A stretch of 64,000 bases of DNA from Candidatus Binatia bacterium (lineage in GTDB: Bacteria > Desulfobacterota > Binatia > HRBIN30), in contig BPIR01000002.1 in assembly GCA_026004215.1 (NCBI GenBank), forward strand, positions 671,844 through 735,843, written 5' to 3'. Of this stretch, positions 37,532-46,174 are shown piece after piece. The number at the start of each line of letters is the position of its first letter. Positions within the stretch are counted from its first letter, which is position 1. The position numbers and the translations under genes are program-made. The notes under the pieces were generated by a model. The model saw nothing but the letters and a program-made list of their open reading frames with translations. It ran no database searches and was not told the DNA's origin.

Positions 37532-38494
37532 CTAGAGCCGGGGCAGCACTTCCGAGCCGAAGGCCCAGATTTGTTCCAGTAACTCTTCGCACGAGCGGCT
37601 GCGAAACCGCACGCCCACGTGGCGGATGCCTAGCGCGGCGAGGCCACGGAGCAGCTCGGCAATCCGGTCCGGCGGGCCGCTCTCGCAGTTTTGGCGAAAC
37701 TCCTCGGGAGGTCTTCCCAGGTACAGCCAAGGCGAGTTCATGCCAGCTTCGAACGGCTCGTCGCCGCGGAAACGGCGCCGCTGCTCTTTGAGGTACTCCA
37801 ACGCCGCTTCCATCCCCATCTCGGGAATGCCTTGAGGCAGCCAACCGTCTCCGTACCGTGCGGCTCGCTTCAAAGCAGCAGGGGTCGATCCCCCGACCCA
37901 AATCGGGGGACGTGGTTGCTGCACCGGCCGAGGTCGAATGCCGAGGCCAGAAAAGCGCCAGTGCCGGCCGTGATGTTCCGGGTATTCATCGGTAAACGCA
38001 GCCAACAACGCCGCCACCGCCTCGTCGAGCAGAGAGCCCCGCTGTTCGAAGTTCACCCCGAGAGCAGCAAACTCCTCGCGCAAGTGCCCCGCTCCGACTC
38101 CGACGATGAGCCGGCCGTTGGATAGTGCGTCAATGGTGCACAGGGCTTTCGCGGCTGCCAAGGGGTGGCGATACGCGGGAATGAAGACGTATGTGAGCAA
38201 ACGCACTCGTTGGGTACACGCAGCCAGGAATCCCAACGTGGCCACAATGTCGTACCAAACCGTGGACATGGTGGCGGCTTGAGCGCGGGGAATGGCCACA
38301 TGGTCGCAAACGGCCACGTAAAAGAATCCAGCACCATCGCACGCCTGCGCCACACGGCGGATGTCTTCCGTACCCGCGTTGGCTTCCCACGGTTGAACAA
38401 AAAAACGACTTTGTGCGACAACGGGAAGCGCAAGCCCGCACGCGAGGCGACCGGGAGGGCAAACGGGCACCGCGGGGAAAACGCCGGCGGACAC
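37532..38494 (-). CDS. LLM-class (F420-type) flavin-dependent oxidoreductase
   Basis: 320 residues. FYVAVCDHVAIPR, LLTYVFIPAYRHPLAAAKAL, LSNGRLIVGVGAGHLREEFAALG and PRPPIWVGGSTPAALKRAARYGDGWLP are the luciferase-like monooxygenase/F420-dependent reductase pattern. The long sequence upstream in the same phase lies inside the previous gene and is not protein. A GTG at 38494 has GAGGTGGG ahead and overlaps the preceding LLM gene by 8 nt; the next in-frame GTG is at 38470. Cofactor (FMN or F420) cannot be told from motifs. Last gene of a four-gene minus-strand operon. Confidence 0.9.
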   Translation of the reverse strand: MSAGVFPAVPVCPPGRLACGLALPVVAQSRFFVQPWEANAGTEDIRRVAQACDGAGFFYVAVCDHVAIPRAQAATMSTVWYDIVATLGFLAACTQRVRLLTYVFIPAYRHPLAAAKALCTIDALSNGRLIVGVGAGHLREEFAALGVNFEQRGSLLDEAVAALLAAFTDEYPEHHGRHWRFSGLGIRPRPVQQPRPPIWVGGSTPAALKRAARYGDGWLPQGIPEMGMEAALEYLKEQRRRFRGDEPFEAGMNSPWLYLGRPPEEFRQNCESGPPDRIAELLRGLAALGIRHVGVRFRSRSCEELLEQIWAFGSEVLPRL

Positions 38495-38502
38495 GGCCCA
38501 CC

Positions 38503-39669
38503 TCAACCGCGCGCAGCCGATGGCGCTTCTGCCGCGGCCGGTCTCTGCTGGAGGGCAGCGAGCCGATAACGCGTCGTGCTGTGCACTGGGTCCGTATCGA
38601 AGCGCGGGATCACGTACTTCCCGAAGAGTTCCACCGATCGTTTGGCGACCCATTGAGGCTGCGTCGAGGCGAGGATCCCGAAGATAATTTGATCGCACCC
38701 GATATCTGCGTACTTCTGCACCGCACGGGCGCACTCTTCCGGGTCGCCGACGATACGTTGGCCGCTGCGAATTCGCTCTTCGAGTTGCTCGAGGGTCGGC
38801 TCCGGAATGGTTTGCGGCCAGGGCGGAATGTGGGCAGGGCGCGGGAACGTGTCCAGGTACCGGAACACGAGGCTCACGTGGTACATGTTCCCCATGTTGC
38901 ACGCGATGCGGCGCGCCTCCTGGCCGTCCTCGGCGCACACAAGCTGCGTGACGCAAGCCACATTGTCGTTCACGTAGTCCCCGATGGGCTCGGCGTTGCG
39001 AATGGTTTTCTTGTAGACCCGAATGAGCGGCTCGAAGTCTTTCGGGGATCCCAGGCTAAAACACAGAGCACCAACCCCCAGGCGCGCCGCCTTTTCGAAG
39101 GTGGCGGGATTGCCGCAGGCCATCCACAAGGGTGGGTGCGGCTTGCTGTACGGTTTCGGGAGCACGTTGCGCTCGGGCATCGAGAAGTATTTCCCCGAGA
39201 AGCTGTAACGGGTTTCCCTCCACATGCGTAAAATCTCGGGAAATGCCTCGTCGAACATGGCACGGGTCGTGTCATTGTCCGGGATCCCAAAGCCCAGGAA
39301 TTCTGTACTGGAAGAACCGCGGCCGGTTCCGAACTCGAAACGGCCCTCGCTCAGATGATCGAGCATGGCCACGCGTTCGGCAATGCGCGCGGGGTGATTG
39401 ACGGGTGGGGTGATGTTGAAAATGGCGGAACCCACGTGAACGCGCTCCGTGCGTGCCGCGACGTACGGCAGGAAAACTTCCGACGCACTGATGTGGGAGT
39501 ATTCCTCCAAAAAGTGGTGTTCCACCGACCAAACGTACTTGAAGCCATGGCGGTCGCAGTGGATGGCCAGATCCAGTTCGCGCATGAGGCGTTCGTGCTC
39601 GGCCCCCTCTGGGTTGGCCTCCATCTCGTGCCGCGGCACGTGCGCCTGAACGAACAATCCGAACTCCAT
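38503..39669 (-). CDS. LLM-class flavin-dependent oxidoreductase (luciferase-like)
   Basis: 388 residues: MEFGLFVQAHVPRHEME, YVWSVEHHFLEEYSHISASE, VGSAIFNITPPVNHPARIAERVAMLDHLSEGRFEFGTGRGSS and PPLWMACGNPATFEKAARLG are the bacterial luciferase fold. Members oxidise aldehydes, alkanes or CoA-linked acids with FMNH2 or use F420. A GGAAAGGAGAGG site precedes the ATG. It lies 24 nt after the WS/DGAT gene, so a lipid or long-chain aldehyde substrate is plausible but unproven. Confidence 0.92.
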   Translation of the reverse strand: MEFGLFVQAHVPRHEMEANPEGAEHERLMRELDLAIHCDRHGFKYVWSVEHHFLEEYSHISASEVFLPYVAARTERVHVGSAIFNITPPVNHPARIAERVAMLDHLSEGRFEFGTGRGSSSTEFLGFGIPDNDTTRAMFDEAFPEILRMWRETRYSFSGKYFSMPERNVLPKPYSKPHPPLWMACGNPATFEKAARLGVGALCFSLGSPKDFEPLIRVYKKTIRNAEPIGDYVNDNVACVTQLVCAEDGQEARRIACNMGNMYHVSLVFRYLDTFPRPAHIPPWPQTIPEPTLEQLEERIRSGQRIVGDPEECARAVQKYADIGCDQIIFGILASTQPQWVAKRSVELFGKYVIPRFDTDPVHSTTRYRLAALQQRPAAAEAPSAARG

Positions 39670-39693
39670 CTTCGCCCTCTCCTTTCTTCCGAG

Positions 39694-41154
39694 TCACACT
39701 TGCGCCCGGCGCCCGCGCGCACTCCGCCGAGCCCGCGCTCGCCGGACTCTGCCGTCTTTCATGTCCTGCAGCTCCCGGAAGGCGGCTGCCAAATCGCACG
39801 CGAAGTCACGCACGTCGGGGACAATGTCAAAGTCCGCGTTCAGACCGAACAGCAGATGCCCATCGTAACGAAAAATGGCCACGCCAAGCCCTTGGTGGTC
39901 GAATAGGGGCACGGTCGGATAGCCGCGCAAAAGCCTGGCGGTGAGCAGATACAACGGAAACTGCGGGCCCGGGACGTTGGTCACAATGAGGTTGAATGGG
40001 GACATCCGCACGGCCACGCGCACGCCCAAGGTGAGGAGGGGATTCATGACCTCGGCGACGCGGGCGAACACTTCGAGCGCTCTTTCCTCGTGGGTGCGTT
40101 TACGCCGCTCCGTTTCCGCGACCAACTGCCGGTAGCGCACGAGCGGATCTGGCTCCGCAATGGGAAGGCTCATCAGCCAGGCGGAGACGCGGTTGCCCGT
40201 CGCACTGTGATCTCCAGGTCCCCGCAAGCTCACCGGTACCACCGCCCGGAACTCGAGACCGTCGAGGCTCACCATTTTGCGCAAGAAGTAGCGGCGGGCG
40301 GCCCCGGCAACCGTGGCCAGCACGACGTCGTTGACCGTTCCGCCCCAGCGATTTTTGATCTCTTTGGCGGCAGCCAGCGGCAATTCTTGCCAATCGAACC
40401 GCCGGTGAGAACCGATGCGCTGGTTCAGCGGCGTTGCGCTGGGGAAATGCAACCCGGAGCGCAGGAACGACCAGCTCCGGTCGAAGGCCTGAATCGCGTG
40501 ACGCAGCGCCCGACCGGGCTCTGCAATCGCGGAGCGAATCTCCTCCCAGAGCCGTCGCGGAAGCTCGAGGCGCTCCCGCACCTGGTCGCGGAGCAGTTGC
40601 ATTTCCGAAGGGGCGGGGCGGGGCCGCCACGGCGCTGGAGGGTCGAAGCGATCCACCGGAGCGGGTTGCAATAGGGTGGCCATCAAATCGACCCCGGAGA
40701 CCCCATCCACAACGGCATGGTGCGTTTTGAGAAGGATCGCAAAGCGATTGTCGCGCAGGCCTTCGATCACCCACATTTCCCACAGGGGCCGCCGACGATC
40801 GAGCGGGATGGACATGAGCTGCCCGGCGAGTTCCTTGAGTTGTTCCGCATCCCCCGGTCGCGGCAGCGCTGTGTGGCGCACGTGGTCGTCGAGATGAAAC
40901 CGCTCGTCGTCCACCCACACCGGGCTTCCTTCCCAAGGGACGTAGGCCAGGCGCTGGCGGTAGCGAGGGATCCAAGGCAACCGCGAAGCGACGTACTCGC
41001 GGATTCGTGCGAGATCTACTCCGCCATCAGGCCGGGTCAGCGATGCCGCCTCGAAGATGGTGACACCGCCGAGGTGCATGGGGGTGGAGCGCCGCTCGAA
41101 CAGCAAGAAGGAGCGGTCGGCAGTGCGCAACGGCTCGTACCATCCCTCGCCCAT
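39694..41154 (-). CDS. Wax ester synthase / diacylglycerol acyltransferase (WS/DGAT)
   Basis: 486 residues, usual for the family. The acyl-CoA condensing motif HHAVVDG (HHxxxDG) is at 145-151, and the C-terminal domain has VSLRGPGDHSATGNRVSAWLMSLP, the PLAAAKEIKNRWGGTVNDVVLATVAGA block and the NLIVTNVPGPQFPLYL motif. The enzyme esterifies fatty alcohols or diacylglycerol with acyl-CoA to make storage neutral lipids. The ATG is 18 nt after the MerB-like stop. It shares an operon with two LLM oxidoreductases, which could supply or consume fatty aldehydes/alcohols. Confidence 0.95.
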   Translation of the reverse strand: MGEGWYEPLRTADRSFLLFERRSTPMHLGGVTIFEAASLTRPDGGVDLARIREYVASRLPWIPRYRQRLAYVPWEGSPVWVDDERFHLDDHVRHTALPRPGDAEQLKELAGQLMSIPLDRRRPLWEMWVIEGLRDNRFAILLKTHHAVVDGVSGVDLMATLLQPAPVDRFDPPAPWRPRPAPSEMQLLRDQVRERLELPRRLWEEIRSAIAEPGRALRHAIQAFDRSWSFLRSGLHFPSATPLNQRIGSHRRFDWQELPLAAAKEIKNRWGGTVNDVVLATVAGAARRYFLRKMVSLDGLEFRAVVPVSLRGPGDHSATGNRVSAWLMSLPIAEPDPLVRYRQLVAETERRKRTHEERALEVFARVAEVMNPLLTLGVRVAVRMSPFNLIVTNVPGPQFPLYLLTARLLRGYPTVPLFDHQGLGVAIFRYDGHLLFGLNADFDIVPDVRDFACDLAAAFRELQDMKDGRVRRARARRSARGRRAQV

Positions 41155-41172
41155 GGCTGACCCCGGTCGAAC

Positions 41173-41898
41173 TCACTCTCCCCACCCGCGAACGTCCACA
41201 CCCAGCGAGCGGATGAATTCCAGCACGCGATTCGGGCGCAAGTAATCCGGCGGGCGATCGTACTGCCACATGCGAGCCTGGCCCGTGGGGGTCACAAAGC
41301 GCAGGGCCTGATGCAGCGTAAACACGACCCCGCGCCGACAAATTCCGCGCTCGTACCGCTGAGCGTGCTCCGGGTCGGCAACAAAGTTCATGGCATCGCA
41401 CATGTGCACCATGTTGGTGAGGTTCCACTCGCGCGGGCTGAGGCTCACGTGGATGGCCAATGCCTCGGGCTCCGCGTGAAGTACCTCTCCGTTCCGCGCG
41501 GTCAGCCGCACCGCTGCCAAGCAACACGCACAGTAGCCCTCGATGCGCACTTCCTTGTCGCGCAGCGGTGGCATCATGGACACCGCCAGCGACTCCATGG
41601 CGCAGCCCGCATAGCTCAGGAAACGGCCATCCACGTGGATTTCGGCTTGCGTCGGATAGCTCGAAAACGGTGGCGCCTTGAGCAAATTCACGTTTTGCGT
41701 GGACAGATCCACCACGCACATCATACCGAGATCCAGCTCCTTGTAGGCCTCGACGATTTCCGCCCGACCCAGGCCGGTGGCTTCATGCACGGCCCGGAGG
41801 TTGGGCGCGCGCCCATGATCGCACCAATACTCGTACACGAATTGGCGAACCTTGAGGGCCGCATCGCTGAAACGGAATTCGGGCACGTTTTGAGGCAT
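41173..41898 (-). CDS. Alkylmercury lyase (MerB)-like protein
   Basis: 241 residues. The N-terminal part is a winged-helix-like segment (AVHEATGLGRAEIVEAYKEL). The core has FLSYAGCAMESLA, which aligns with YAWCALDTL of MerB and keeps the first catalytic cysteine (C99), while the MerB aspartate three residues later is glutamate here (E102). NMVHMCDAMNFVADPEHA aligns with the second catalytic cysteine (C167). An extra GYCACC cluster (123-126) replaces the single MerB cysteine. No merA, merR or merT is near; it heads a WS/DGAT-LLM operon. AGGAG precedes the ATG. Either a mercury enzyme or a family member with another role. Confidence 0.8.
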   Translation of the reverse strand: MPQNVPEFRFSDAALKVRQFVYEYWCDHGRAPNLRAVHEATGLGRAEIVEAYKELDLGMMCVVDLSTQNVNLLKAPPFSSYPTQAEIHVDGRFLSYAGCAMESLAVSMMPPLRDKEVRIEGYCACCLAAVRLTARNGEVLHAEPEALAIHVSLSPREWNLTNMVHMCDAMNFVADPEHAQRYERGICRRGVVFTLHQALRFVTPTGQARMWQYDRPPDYLRPNRVLEFIRSLGVDVRGWGE

Positions 41899-41909
41899 GC
41901 GCGTCTCCT

Positions 41910-41923
41910 AACAAACGTTCGTT
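41910..41923 (+). promoter_or_regulatory. Imperfect palindrome AACAAACGTTCGTT, candidate repressor site
   Basis: The 14-bp site reads AACAAACGTTCGTT; its reverse complement differs at only two positions. It lies 12 nt upstream of the MerB-like start codon, in the spacer between two divergent operons, a typical place for a TetR-type operator. No regulator gene is adjacent, so the binding protein is unknown. Confidence 0.45.
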
Positions 41924-42238
41924 GCGTACCCTGTTTGCCGGGTACAGTCAAACCCCACGAGGTGGCCCCGCAATTCCAGCGCCCCGCTTTAGAGATGCCG
42001 GTTTCGTGCCCTTGCCCGGAAGGTATCGCCCGGGAAGGGAAGCCGAGAGAAAGCCCGCCGGGGGGCGGCGACGCTGGCTCGTACAGGGTGCAAAGCCGCG
42101 GTGCGGCGCGGCCGATCGGGTCGCCGGACGACGCGCTGGCGGCGCGCCGAGCAACTGGCCCAGCACCGCACCACTGCGCAAAACGACCCATGACCGAGGC
42201 GCTTGGCAGCCAAGCGGGCTCTCGGTAGAAAGCGGCTC
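41924..42238. other. Divergent spacer upstream of the CoA transferase gene
   Basis: This 315-bp GC-rich stretch separates two divergent operons. It probably contains both promoters. Frames through it give Arg/Pro/Gly-rich peptides without a recognisable domain, so I call no gene. Confidence 0.5.
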
Positions 42239-43438
42239 ATGGCGGAGTTGCCTCTGGCAGGGATACGCATCCTGGCGGTAACGCAACTGGGTGCAGGCCC
42301 GTACGCGATGACGCTTCTGGCCGATCTCGGTGCCGAGGTGGTCAAAGTCGAGGACCCGACCACGGGTGGGGACGAAGCGCGGCGGGTGCCGCCCGGAGTG
42401 ATCGAGGGCGACAGCTTGTACTTTCAGGCCCTGAATCGTAACGCGCGGTCGTTGACCTTGAACTTGCGCGTGCCCGAGGGGCAAACACTGCTCCGGCAAC
42501 TTGCCCGCGTGTGCGATGCGGTGTACTGCAATTTGCGCGGCGACTTACCCGCAAAGCTGGGTTTGAACTACGCCGCCCTCGGAGCAGAAAACCCGCAAAT
42601 CGTGTGTTGCTCGCTCTCGGCGTTTGGCACCACTGGCCCGCGCGCGGCCGAGCCCGGCTACGACTTTCTCATCCAAGCCCTTGCAGGCTTCATGGCACTG
42701 ACGGGCGATCCCGATAGCCCGCCCCAACGGTGCGGCATTTCGGTGGCGGATTTTTCTGGCGGGTTGATGTCCGCGGTGGGTTTGCTGGCCGGGATCTTGC
42801 GAGCGCGCCGCACCGGAGTGGGGGGCGACGTGGACGTGAGCCTGCTGGATACGAGCGTGTCCATGCTGAACTACATGGTCACGTGGTGGTTCGCGCTCGG
42901 CCATCGGCCGCGACGTTTCGCACATGGTGCCCACCAAAGCGTGGTCCCCGCGCAGACGTTTCGTACAGCCGATGGCTATATCGTGGTGATGTGCATGAAA
43001 GAACGGTTTTGGCGGGAACTGTGCCGTTTGCTGGATCGCCCGCAGTGGGCGGCGGACTCGCGCTTTGCCACCATGGCCGAGCGTTTTGCCCACCGCGACG
43101 AGCTGCTGCCGTTGCTCGAAGACGAGTTTCGCCGCCGGCCCACAGGCGAATGGGTGGAGCGTTTGCGGGGGCACGTACCATGTGCACCGGTAAACGACTT
43201 GCCCGCCGCGCTGGCTGAGCGGCAGATCGTGGACCGCGATATGATCGTGGACGTCGCCCATCCCCATTGGGGCAACCTGCGCGAGGTGGGTTGCCCGATC
43301 CGATTTGCCGGCACCTCTCCGCGTTACACGGCAGCATCGCGTTGCGGTGCGGATACCGACAGGATCCTGCGCGAATGGCTGGGGTTGCGTGAGGCCGACC
43401 TGGAACGCTTGCGCCGCTGCGGTGCCATCGGAAGTTGA
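42239..43438 (+). CDS. Family III CoA transferase (CaiB/BaiF type)
   Basis: 399 residues. LAGIRILAVTQLGAGPYAMTLLADLGAEVVKVEDP is the typical start; the catalytic aspartate is in EPGYDFLIQALAGFMALTG; GGDVDVSLLDTSVSMLNY and RFATMAERFAHRDELLPLLE follow. The family moves CoA between organic acids via an aspartyl-anhydride. The acyl-CoA dehydrogenase gene starts 7 nt after its stop, so both likely act on one substrate: activation, then desaturation. The substrate is not identifiable. Confidence 0.93.
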   Translation: MAELPLAGIRILAVTQLGAGPYAMTLLADLGAEVVKVEDPTTGGDEARRVPPGVIEGDSLYFQALNRNARSLTLNLRVPEGQTLLRQLARVCDAVYCNLRGDLPAKLGLNYAALGAENPQIVCCSLSAFGTTGPRAAEPGYDFLIQALAGFMALTGDPDSPPQRCGISVADFSGGLMSAVGLLAGILRARRTGVGGDVDVSLLDTSVSMLNYMVTWWFALGHRPRRFAHGAHQSVVPAQTFRTADGYIVVMCMKERFWRELCRLLDRPQWAADSRFATMAERFAHRDELLPLLEDEFRRRPTGEWVERLRGHVPCAPVNDLPAALAERQIVDRDMIVDVAHPHWGNLREVGCPIRFAGTSPRYTAASRCGADTDRILREWLGLREADLERLRRCGAIGS

Positions 43439-43445
43439 GGCAACG

Positions 43446-44630
43446 ATGGACTTGCGGTTCACGCCCGAAGAGGAATCGTTTCGCCGCGCAGTGCGACACT
43501 GGCTCGAACAGCACCCCCCGCCGGCGGTTCCACCGGATCTCCCGCTGGTCGAAGAGGTGGCTTGTTTGCGCGCGTGGCAGCGCACGCTGTGGGAAGGGGG
43601 GTGGGTCGGCGTCCACTGGCCACGCGCTTACGGAGGCCGCGGCGCATCGTTGACCGAGAACTACATCCTGCAAGAGGAACTTGCCCGGGCCCGTGCACCG
43701 GAGCTGATTGGCCGGATTGGCGTGAACCTGGTCGGCCCCACCTTAATCGCGCATGGTACGGAAGAACAAAAGCGCCGTTATTTGCCGGCCATTCTCCGAG
43801 CGGATGAAATTTGGTGCCAGCTCTTTTCCGAACCTGGCGCGGGCTCCGACCTAGCCTCGTTGCGCTGCCGTGCGGAAGCGGCTCCGGGCGGGTTTTGGAT
43901 CACGGGCGAAAAAGTGTGGACCAGCTACGCCCAGTTCGCCCATTGGGGCATTTTGCTTGCGCGCACGGGGAGCGGAGCCAAGAAAACCGAGGGCATCACG
44001 TTTTTCATCGTGGACATGCAAAGCTCGGGCATCGAGGTGCGACCGCTGCGCCAAATGACGGGCAGCGAAGAGTTCAATCAAGTCCGCTTCGAACGCGTTT
44101 GGGTGCCACGGGCTCAGCTCGTGGGCGCGGAGGGCCGCGGTTGGGCCATTGCACAAACTACCCTCTCGCACGAGCGCGGCACCTCGCCGCGACAACTCGT
44201 CATCCACCGCATTCTCCTCGCGGAGATGCTTCGAGCGGCACGGTCGCCGCAACTGGGCCCGCTGCCAGAGCCACCCTGCAAAAATCCTTTGCTGCGCCAA
44301 GAGCTGGCGCATGCTTGGATCGAGGTGGAAATTTTCAAGCTCCTCAATTGGCGCGTTCTCACCCGCCTCCAGCGCGGAGAAAAGCTTGGTGCCGAGGTCT
44401 CGGTCGTAAAATTGTTTTGGAGCGAGATGAGCCAGCGCATGCACGAAACGGCGATGCGGTTGCTCGGGCCTCGCGCCCTCTTGCTTGGCGACCCGCGCGC
44501 GGGGGCCCACGGGCGCTGGGGGCGCTCGTACCTGTATTACCGCGCTGCCACCATCTTCGCGGGCACTTCCGAAATCCAGCGCAACATTTTGGCCCAACGT
44601 GTGCTCGGCTTACCCCGCGAGCCTCGCTAG
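43446..44630 (+). CDS. Acyl-CoA dehydrogenase
   Basis: 394 residues. MDLRFTPEEESFRRAVRHWL, WVGVHWPRAYGGRGASLTEN, WCQLFSEPGAGSDLASLRCRA (flavin/substrate loop), WITGEKVWTSYAQFAHWGILLART and the C-terminal TIFAGTSEIQRNILAQRVLGLP define the family. At the spot of the MCAD catalytic glutamate (x-E-G-T) the residue is Ala (FAGTSEI), so the base may sit elsewhere, as in isovaleryl-CoA dehydrogenase, or a partner may supply it. It follows a CoA transferase by 7 nt. Confidence 0.93.
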   Translation: MDLRFTPEEESFRRAVRHWLEQHPPPAVPPDLPLVEEVACLRAWQRTLWEGGWVGVHWPRAYGGRGASLTENYILQEELARARAPELIGRIGVNLVGPTLIAHGTEEQKRRYLPAILRADEIWCQLFSEPGAGSDLASLRCRAEAAPGGFWITGEKVWTSYAQFAHWGILLARTGSGAKKTEGITFFIVDMQSSGIEVRPLRQMTGSEEFNQVRFERVWVPRAQLVGAEGRGWAIAQTTLSHERGTSPRQLVIHRILLAEMLRAARSPQLGPLPEPPCKNPLLRQELAHAWIEVEIFKLLNWRVLTRLQRGEKLGAEVSVVKLFWSEMSQRMHETAMRLLGPRALLLGDPRAGAHGRWGRSYLYYRAATIFAGTSEIQRNILAQRVLGLPREPR

Positions 44631-44734
44631 CCGGTACCGGTTATACCGCCGGCGCCTTGCACTCGGCTGCTTTTGTCGGCAAAGTAAGAATTCGGCGTGA
44701 GGCGTTAACGCCATCGTGGCCGCGGGAGGGTGGC

Positions 44735-45496
44735 ATGAGTCGCAAGCGCAACGGTTCGGCAAAGGTACCCCGCAACGCAGCGACGTTCGCATACCGGCCG
44801 TTCTCGGTTCTCAAGGAGCTCGCTGCGTCCCTCGCAGCGAGCGAATCCCAGCCAGGCCGCACGCGTACCGGAAACTGCAACCGAGCATCGTCTCGAATCT
44901 CCAGCGCGACGGAGAGCGAACTCGATTTATTCTGGCGAGAAATGCAAGGAGTCCAACGGCTTTGGCCCGAGGGGCCGAACATGGTCGAACCTTGCCGGCC
45001 GACTCCGGTACCGCGGCCGTTGACCAGCGAAGACGCCGAAGTTTTAGCCGAGCTCGCCGATTTGGTGGCCGGCCATGCGGTTTTCGATGTGTCGCTATCC
45101 GATGAGTATGTCGAGGGTGTGGTCAACGGTTTGGACCTGCGCGTGTTGCAACGCTTGCGCTGCGGCGAGTTTGCATACCAGGACTATGTGGACCTGCATG
45201 GCCTCAATGTGGAGCAAGCCAAAGCAAAGGTGGACGCTTTTCTGGCAGCGGCGTTCCGCGAGGGGAAGCGTTGCGTCTTGATCGTGCACGGTCGTGGAAA
45301 GAATTCGAAAGACCAGGTGCCTGTACTGAAGACGCGCGTCACCGAATGGCTCGCGCGCGGACGATGGTCGCGCTTGGTGCTGGCCTTTTGCAGCGCCCGC
45401 CCGTGCGACGGAGGCACCGGAGCCTTGTACGTGCTGCTGCGGTGCCGGCCGCGCCAACGTGGCCAGGTGCGCGTGGCAACCGGGGTCAAATGGTAG
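44735..45496 (+). CDS. Smr-domain protein
   Basis: 253 residues. The first 85 residues are basic, Ser-rich and probably disordered. The C-terminal Smr domain has YVDLHGLNVEQAKAKVDAFL, CVLIVHGRGKNSKDQVPVLK and GGTGALYVLLR, with the DLHG and HGxG motifs linked to nuclease activity. Stand-alone Smr proteins act in nucleic-acid processing, including nicking and ribosome-collision mRNA cleavage in some bacteria. GGGAGGG lies before the ATG. Neighbouring acyl-CoA genes give no further clue. Confidence 0.9.
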   Translation: MSRKRNGSAKVPRNAATFAYRPFSVLKELAASLAASESQPGRTRTGNCNRASSRISSATESELDLFWREMQGVQRLWPEGPNMVEPCRPTPVPRPLTSEDAEVLAELADLVAGHAVFDVSLSDEYVEGVVNGLDLRVLQRLRCGEFAYQDYVDLHGLNVEQAKAKVDAFLAAAFREGKRCVLIVHGRGKNSKDQVPVLKTRVTEWLARGRWSRLVLAFCSARPCDGGTGALYVLLRCRPRQRGQVRVATGVKW

Positions 45497-45611
45497 CCGC
45501 GGATCGCGGCGCTCTGCCTATGGGCACCTTCGGGCTTCGCTGCTGGGCTCGCGCCCCGGAACCATCGGGATTGGTCCGGCAACGGCAACCGAATGGACAG
45601 GGGAGGTGTGC

Positions 45612-46103
45612 ATGGAATGGCGAAAGAGAATTCCCTTTGCTGTGGTGACCGTGTTCGTGCTCGTGAGCATGGGAAGCGCGCAGCTACTGCCGCAAGGGTT
45701 ACCCCTGGAGATGGCGGAAAAGCTGGTCGAGGCCAAGCAAATTTACGTGGCCACGCAGCGAAAAGATGGGTCCCGCAGCGAAGCAGCCCCGGTTTGGTTC
45801 GGGATTATGGAGGGGTGCATCTGGTTTACGACGAGCCCGGATAGCCACAAGGGAAAACGCATCCGGCGCGGTAGCCCCGTGTTTGTCTCGGTGGAGGGGA
45901 AAAAAGGCCCGTTTGTGCGCTTGCGAGCCGAAATCGTGAAAGATGGCGAGAAGGCCGAAGCCTTGGGCAAGATTTATGAGCGCAAGTACTGGCTTGCGTG
46001 GCTTGGCTTTTTCCGCCCGAGTGGAGAGCGAGTGCAGTCGGGAAAAGTACTGTTGATCCGACTGCTCCCCGAAGAGGCATCCGAGCCCGGCAGCAAACCG
46101 TAA
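45612..46103 (+). CDS. Exported FMN-binding split-barrel protein (PPOX family)
   Basis: 163 residues. The N-terminus WRKRIPFAVVTVFVLVSMGSA is a positively charged, hydrophobic signal peptide, probably cut after residue 23. The mature part has AEKLVEAKQIYVATQRKDGS, APVWFGIMEGCIWFTTSPDS and KGKRIRRGSPVFVSVEGKKG, the strand pattern of pyridoxamine-phosphate-oxidase-like proteins (FMN or F420 binders). Export is unusual, since most relatives are cytoplasmic. The charged C-terminal loop has WLGFFRPSGERVQSGKVLLI. Function unknown; heme or lipid-quinone reduction are possibilities. Confidence 0.8.
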   Translation: MEWRKRIPFAVVTVFVLVSMGSAQLLPQGLPLEMAEKLVEAKQIYVATQRKDGSRSEAAPVWFGIMEGCIWFTTSPDSHKGKRIRRGSPVFVSVEGKKGPFVRLRAEIVKDGEKAEALGKIYERKYWLAWLGFFRPSGERVQSGKVLLIRLLPEEASEPGSKP

Positions 46104-46174
46104 ACGAGGAGGCCCAAAGGGCTCGCACTGCGAGATCGACGAGACCGCCGGTGCGGTGGCCTCCCCGAGTGCGT

